Assembly: GCF_001598855.1 (NCBI RefSeq)
Contig: NZ_BCZS01000026.1
Coordinates: forward strand, 1 to 55,363
Direction of reading: 5' to 3'
Length of the DNA: 55,363 nt
From: Pluralibacter gergoviae ATCC 33028 = NBRC 105706
GTDB taxonomy: Bacteria > Pseudomonadota > Gammaproteobacteria > Enterobacterales > Enterobacteriaceae
Part shown: piece after piece, positions 51,920 to 55,363 of the stretch
How positions within the stretch are numbered: the stretch's first letter is position 1
Layout of the letters: every line of letters starts with the position of its first letter
The notes under the pieces: generated by a model
Seen by the model: only the letters and a program-made list of their open reading frames with translations
Told to the model about the DNA's origin: nothing
The model's database searches: none
Position numbers and translations under genes: made by a program

Positions 51920-53563
51920 ATGGATTCGCAACGCAATCTTCTAGTCATCGCTTTGTTGTTCGTGTCTTTCATGATCTGGCAGGCATGGGAGCAGGATAAA
52001 AATCCTCAGCCCGAGCCACAGACCACGCAGACTACGACCACCGCAGCGGGTAGCGCCGCCGACCAGGGCGTACCGGCCAGTGGCCAGGGGAAACTGATTA
52101 CCGTTAAGACCGACGTGCTTGAGCTGACCATCAACACCCGCGGTGGTGATGTTGAGCAGGCGCACCTGCTGGCGTACCCGAAAGAGCTGGGTTCTAGCGA
52201 ACCGTTCCAGCTGCTGGAAACCACGCCGGAGTTTATCTATCAGGCGCAGAGCGGCCTGACCGGTCGCGACGGCCCGGACAACCCGGCTAACGGCCCGCGT
52301 CCGCTGTACAACGTTGATAAAGATGCGTTCGTGCTGGCAGACGGCCAGAACACGCTGACCATTCCGCTGACCTATACCGACAAAGCGGGCAACACCTTCA
52401 CCAAGAACTTCGTACTCAAGCGCGGCGAGTACGCGGTGAACGTGGACTACAACGTGAAGAACGTCGGCGAGAAGCCGCTGGAGGTCTCCACCTTCGGCCA
52501 GCTGAAGCAGTCCATCAATCTGCCTAAGCATCGTGACACCGGCAGCAGCAACTTTGCCCTGCACACTTTCCGCGGCGCGGCCTACTCCACGCCGGACGAG
52601 AAGTATGAGAAGTATAAGTTCGACACCATTGCCGATAACGAAAACCTGAACCTCAGCGCGAAAGGCGGCTGGGTAGCGATGCTGCAGCAGTACTTCGCTA
52701 CCGCGTGGGTGCCGCACAGCGATACCACCAGCAACTTCTACACGACGAACCTGGGTAACGGCATTGCCGCCATCGGCTATAAGTCGCAGCCGGTGCTGGT
52801 ACAGCCGGGTCAGATCCTGACCACCGGCAGCACCCTGTGGGTCGGCCCGGAAATTCAGGATAAGATGGCCGCCGTGGCGCCGCATCTGGATCTGACCGTT
52901 GACTACGGCTGGCTGTGGTTTATCTCCCAGCCGCTGTTCAAGCTGCTGAAGTTCATCCACAGCTTCCTCGGCAACTGGGGCTTCTCGATCATCGTCATCA
53001 CCTTTATCGTGCGCGGTATCATGTACCCGCTGACCAAGGCGCAGTACACCTCGATGGCGAAGATGCGCATGCTGCAGCCGAAGATTCAGGCGATGCGTGA
53101 GCGTCTGGGCGACGATAAGCAGCGCCAGAGCCAGGAGATGATGGCCCTGTATAAGGCGGAGAAAGTGAACCCGCTGGGCGGCTGCTTCCCGCTGATTATT
53201 CAGATGCCTATCTTCCTTGCGCTGTACTACATGCTGATGGGCTCCATCGAGCTGCGCCACGCGCCGTTCGCCCTGTGGATCCACGACCTGTCGGCGCAGG
53301 ACCCGTACTACATCCTGCCGATCCTGATGGGCGTGACGATGTTCTTCATCCAGAAGATGTCGCCGACCACCGTGACCGACCCGATGCAGCAGAAGATCAT
53401 GACCTTTATGCCGGTCATCTTTACCGTCTTCTTCCTGTGGTTCCCGTCCGGTCTGGTGCTGTACTATATCGTCAGCAACCTGGTGACCATCATTCAGCAG
53501 CAGCTGATCTACCGCGGTCTGGAAAAGCGTGGCCTGCACAGCCGTGATAAGAAAAAGTCCTGA
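51920..53563 (+). CDS. yidC: Membrane protein insertase YidC
   Basis: A 547-residue inner-membrane insertase. TM1 at about 7-22 ([14 protein letters not shown]), a large periplasmic beta-sandwich domain about 25-340, then five TM helices of the Oxa1 core ([20 protein letters not shown] with the conserved hydrophilic-groove Arg; [40 protein letters not shown]). It inserts proteins alone or with SecYEG. Confidence 0.98.
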   Translation: MDSQRNLLVIALLFVSFMIWQAWEQDKNPQPEPQTTQTTTTAAGSAADQGVPASGQGKLITVKTDVLELTINTRGGDVEQAHLLAYPKELGSSEPFQLLETTPEFIYQAQSGLTGRDGPDNPANGPRPLYNVDKDAFVLADGQNTLTIPLTYTDKAGNTFTKNFVLKRGEYAVNVDYNVKNVGEKPLEVSTFGQLKQSINLPKHRDTGSSNFALHTFRGAAYSTPDEKYEKYKFDTIADNENLNLSAKGGWVAMLQQYFATAWVPHSDTTSNFYTTNLGNGIAAIGYKSQPVLVQPGQILTTGSTLWVGPEIQDKMAAVAPHLDLTVDYGWLWFISQPLFKLLKFIHSFLGNWGFSIIVITFIVRGIMYPLTKAQYTSMAKMRMLQPKIQAMRERLGDDKQRQSQEMMALYKAEKVNPLGGCFPLIIQMPIFLALYYMLMGSIELRHAPFALWIHDLSAQDPYYILPILMGVTMFFIQKMSPTTVTDPMQQKIMTFMPVIFTVFFLWFPSGLVLYYIVSNLVTIIQQQLIYRGLEKRGLHSRDKKKS

Positions 53564-53587
53564 TTCGGTAAGCGATAGCTAAAATGG

Positions 53588-53619
53588 AAGGCGGTCAGAT
53601 GACCGCCTTTTTTATTTTT
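53588..53619 (+). terminator. rpmH-yidC unit terminator
   Basis: Perfect 9-bp stem AAGGCGGTC (53588-53596)/GACCGCCTT (53601-53609), loop AGAT, followed by TTTTATTTTT. It separates yidC from mnmE. Confidence 0.93.
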
Positions 53620-53638
53620 GAGAGTAAGAGAAAACGCC

Positions 53639-55003
53639 ATGAACCATAACGACACGATTGTAGCCCAGGCAACCGCTCCCGGACGCGGTGGCGTCGGCAT
53701 TCTGCGCGTCTCCGGCCTGCAGGCCCGCGAGGTCGCAGAGGCGGTGCTGGGCAAGCTGCCGAAGCCGCGCTACGCCGACTACTTGCCCTTTCGCGATGCG
53801 CAGGGCAGTACGCTGGATCAGGGCATCGCGCTATGGTTCCCTGGCCCGAACTCCTTTACCGGGGAAGACGTGCTGGAGCTGCAGGGCCACGGCGGCCCGG
53901 TTATTCTCGATCTGCTGCTGAAACGTATTCTGACCCTGCCCGGCGTGCGCATCGCCAGGCCCGGCGAGTTCTCCGAGCGGGCGTTTCTCAACGATAAGCT
54001 CGATCTGGCCCAGGCGGAAGCCATAGCCGACCTGATTGACGCCAGCTCCGAGCAGGCGGCGCGCTCGGCGATGGGCTCGCTGCAGGGGGCCTTTTCAAAC
54101 CGCGTTAATCACCTTGTGGAAGCACTTACTCACCTGCGCATCTACGTAGAGGCAGCCATCGACTTCCCGGACGAGGAGATAGACTTCCTCTCCGACGGCA
54201 AAATCGAGGCCCAGCTTAATGGCGTAATGGCCGACCTGGACGCGGTGCGCGCCGAGGCGCGCCAGGGCAGCCTGCTGCGCGAAGGGATGAAGGTGGTGAT
54301 TGCCGGGCGGCCAAATGCCGGTAAATCCAGCCTACTCAATGCATTAGCGGGGCGCGAAGCGGCCATCGTCACCGATATCGCCGGCACCACCCGCGACGTG
54401 CTGCGCGAACATATCCATATCGACGGCATGCCGCTGCACATCATCGACACCGCCGGGCTGCGCGAGGCCAGCGACGAAGTGGAGCGCATCGGCATTGAGC
54501 GCGCCTGGCAGGAGATCGAGCAGGCGGATCGGGTGCTGTTTATGGTCGACGGCACCACTACCGACGCCGTCGATCCGGCCGCCATCTGGCCGGACTTTAT
54601 CGCCCGCCTGCCGGCAAATCTGCCGATCACCGTGGTGCGTAACAAGGCGGATATTACCGGCGAAGCAGCCGGCCTGACGGAAGTAAACGGTCACTCACTT
54701 ATTCGCCTCTCCGCCCGCCAGGGCGAAGGCGTAGAGGTGCTGCGCGATCACCTCAAGCAGAGCATGGGCTTCGATACCAGCATGGAGGGCGGCTTCCTCG
54801 CCCGCCGCCGCCACCTGCAGGCGCTGGAGATTGCCGCAGAGCACCTGCAGCAGGGCAAAGCCCAGCTGATCGGCGCCTGGGCCGGCGAACTGCTGGCGGA
54901 GGAGCTGCGCCTGGCGCAGCAGAGCCTGAGCGAGATCACCGGCGAATTTACCTCTGATGATTTGCTGGGAAGGATTTTTTCGAGCTTTTGTATCGGGAAA
55001 TAG
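53639..55003 (+). CDS. mnmE: tRNA U34 modification GTPase MnmE (3' end altered)
   Basis: A 454-residue K+-activated GTPase that with MnmG makes 5-carboxymethylaminomethyluridine at wobble U34. N-terminal formyl-THF domain, helical domain, G domain about 215-375 with G1 [11 protein letters not shown]2 DIAGTTRD, G3 DTAG and G4 NKAD, and C-terminal FCIGK with the catalytic Cys. Start 53639 ([10 protein letters not shown]). The final 15 or so codons (from about 54955: GAT TTG CTG GGA AGG ATT TTT ... TTT TGT ATC GGG AAA TAG) are AT-richer than the rest, although the protein sequence is normal. That points to recombination at an attachment site. Confidence 0.97.
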   Translation: MNHNDTIVAQATAPGRGGVGILRVSGLQAREVAEAVLGKLPKPRYADYLPFRDAQGSTLDQGIALWFPGPNSFTGEDVLELQGHGGPVILDLLLKRILTLPGVRIARPGEFSERAFLNDKLDLAQAEAIADLIDASSEQAARSAMGSLQGAFSNRVNHLVEALTHLRIYVEAAIDFPDEEIDFLSDGKIEAQLNGVMADLDAVRAEARQGSLLREGMKVVIAGRPNAGKSSLLNALAGREAAIVTDIAGTTRDVLREHIHIDGMPLHIIDTAGLREASDEVERIGIERAWQEIEQADRVLFMVDGTTTDAVDPAAIWPDFIARLPANLPITVVRNKADITGEAAGLTEVNGHSLIRLSARQGEGVEVLRDHLKQSMGFDTSMEGGFLARRRHLQALEIAAEHLQQGKAQLIGAWAGELLAEELRLAQQSLSEITGEFTSDDLLGRIFSSFCIGK

Positions 55004-55175
55004 CGCTTCGTCTGTAATCATCCATTCTTTCCACATATCCCGCATAGCTGATTGTTATGCGGGACTTTCGTTGAAAGCCTGGCCAATTATTATTACTGGA
55101 CAAGATTTTTTTCTGATCTCAACATCTAGCTTCGCTAGACCGCGAATTGTTCACTACATAAGGACTATGTTGCCA
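55004..55175. other. Post-mnmE AT-rich spacer with hairpins
   Basis: Contains a stem CCCGCATA (55039-55046)/TATGCGGG (55055-55062), possibly an mnmE terminator without strong T tract, and a small TCTAGC-TTC-GCTAGA hairpin (55126-55140). AT-rich composition differs from the upstream core genes. No tnaC/tnaA, the E. coli neighbour of mnmE, is seen. Confidence 0.5.
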
Positions 55176-55363
55176 ATGACTGAAGCCGAACTCCTGCGTC
55201 AACTGGCTCTGGGTGAGGATAGCCGCCACCAGTTCAAACGTGATGCGACTAATGTTGACAGTATAGCCGCTGAGTTGGCGGCTTTTTCCAACAGCGGTGG
55301 TGGTCAATTGTTTATTGGCGTAGAGGATGATGGCTCAGTATTGGGGTTGGAATCTGGCGCAGT
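55176..55363 (+). CDS. AlbA_2-domain (Schlafen-like) protein, N-terminal part (right edge)
   Basis: ATG 55176 opens a frame to the window edge, 62 residues seen. MTEAELLRQLALGEDSRHQF followed by KRDATNVDSIAAELAAFSNS and GGGQLFIGVEDDGSVLGLES is the pattern of the AlbA_2 (divergent AAA-4) putative nucleic-acid-binding domain: E-D-x-x-x-x-E/Q-F-K, A-A-F-x-N-x-x-G-G, G-V-x-D-x-G. Such genes are common in genomic islands, often as regulators or in defence loci. Only weak ribosome-site sequence (AAGGAC, 15 bases upstream) is seen. The C-terminal domain is outside the window. Confidence 0.8.
   Translation, partial: MTEAELLRQLALGEDSRHQFKRDATNVDSIAAELAAFSNSGGGQLFIGVEDDGSVLGLESGA

Overview
The window is chromosomal DNA of an enteric gammaproteobacterium (Enterobacteriaceae). 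The evidence is gene content and order: ivbL-ilvB-ilvN, emrD, yidF-yidG-yidH-yidJ-yidK/yidL, ibpB-ibpA, yidQ, yidR, the dgo operon, yidA, yidB, gyrB-recF-dnaN-dnaA, rpmH-rnpA-yidD-yidC-mnmE. This is the E. coli/Salmonella/Klebsiella dnaA neighbourhood, with clade-specific insertions and losses. Base composition is mostly GC-rich, as in the Klebsiella/Enterobacter side of the family. I cannot name the species.

Layout. (1) 1-8.2 kb is accessory: a membrane-protein tail, a DUF1348 protein, a DHA2 drug-efflux pump with a divergent TetR regulator and a palindromic operator, a GNAT enzyme, an MHS-type carboxylate symporter, then an AT-rich decayed catabolic cluster (frameshifted small gene, AEC transporter, D-aminoacylase remnant), and an EamA exporter. 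(2) 8.2-14.9 kb is a complete 2-aminoethylphosphonate module: the ABC transporter phnSTUV, the GntR/UTRA regulator phnR, and the degradation genes phnW-phnX. The same 16-bp operator lies in opposite orientation before phnS and before phnW, and a good Pho box precedes phnS. (3) 14.9-17.6 kb holds yicN and ilvN-ilvB with the ivbL attenuator peptide. (4) 17.7-25.2 kb holds two divergent transcription units: periplasmic histidine-phosphatase-like protein plus OprD porin to the left, and exported SurE-like nucleotidase, beta-glucoside PTS IIBCA, 6-phospho-beta-glucosidase and GNAT to the right. Each begins with a BglG-family antiterminator (RAT) site overlapping a terminator. This looks like one catabolic regulon that couples outer-membrane entry, periplasmic dephosphorylation and PTS uptake; it is the most interesting system here. 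(5) 25.2-36.4 kb is the EamA-emrD-yid region; the sulfatase-maturase gene yidF is frameshifted. (6) 36.4-42.9 kb is dgoR-K-A-D-T plus an extra ACS-family MFS transporter whose promoter copies the dgo operator layout. (7) 42.9-55.0 kb is the conserved replication/ribosome/membrane-insertion core, with an 85-bp palindromic repeat inserted between dnaN and recF. (8) From the last codons of mnmE to the right edge the sequence changes character, and a partial AlbA_2-domain gene begins, suggesting the left end of an island integrated at the 3' end of mnmE.

No tRNA, rRNA, CRISPR array, intact insertion sequence or oriC was seen.
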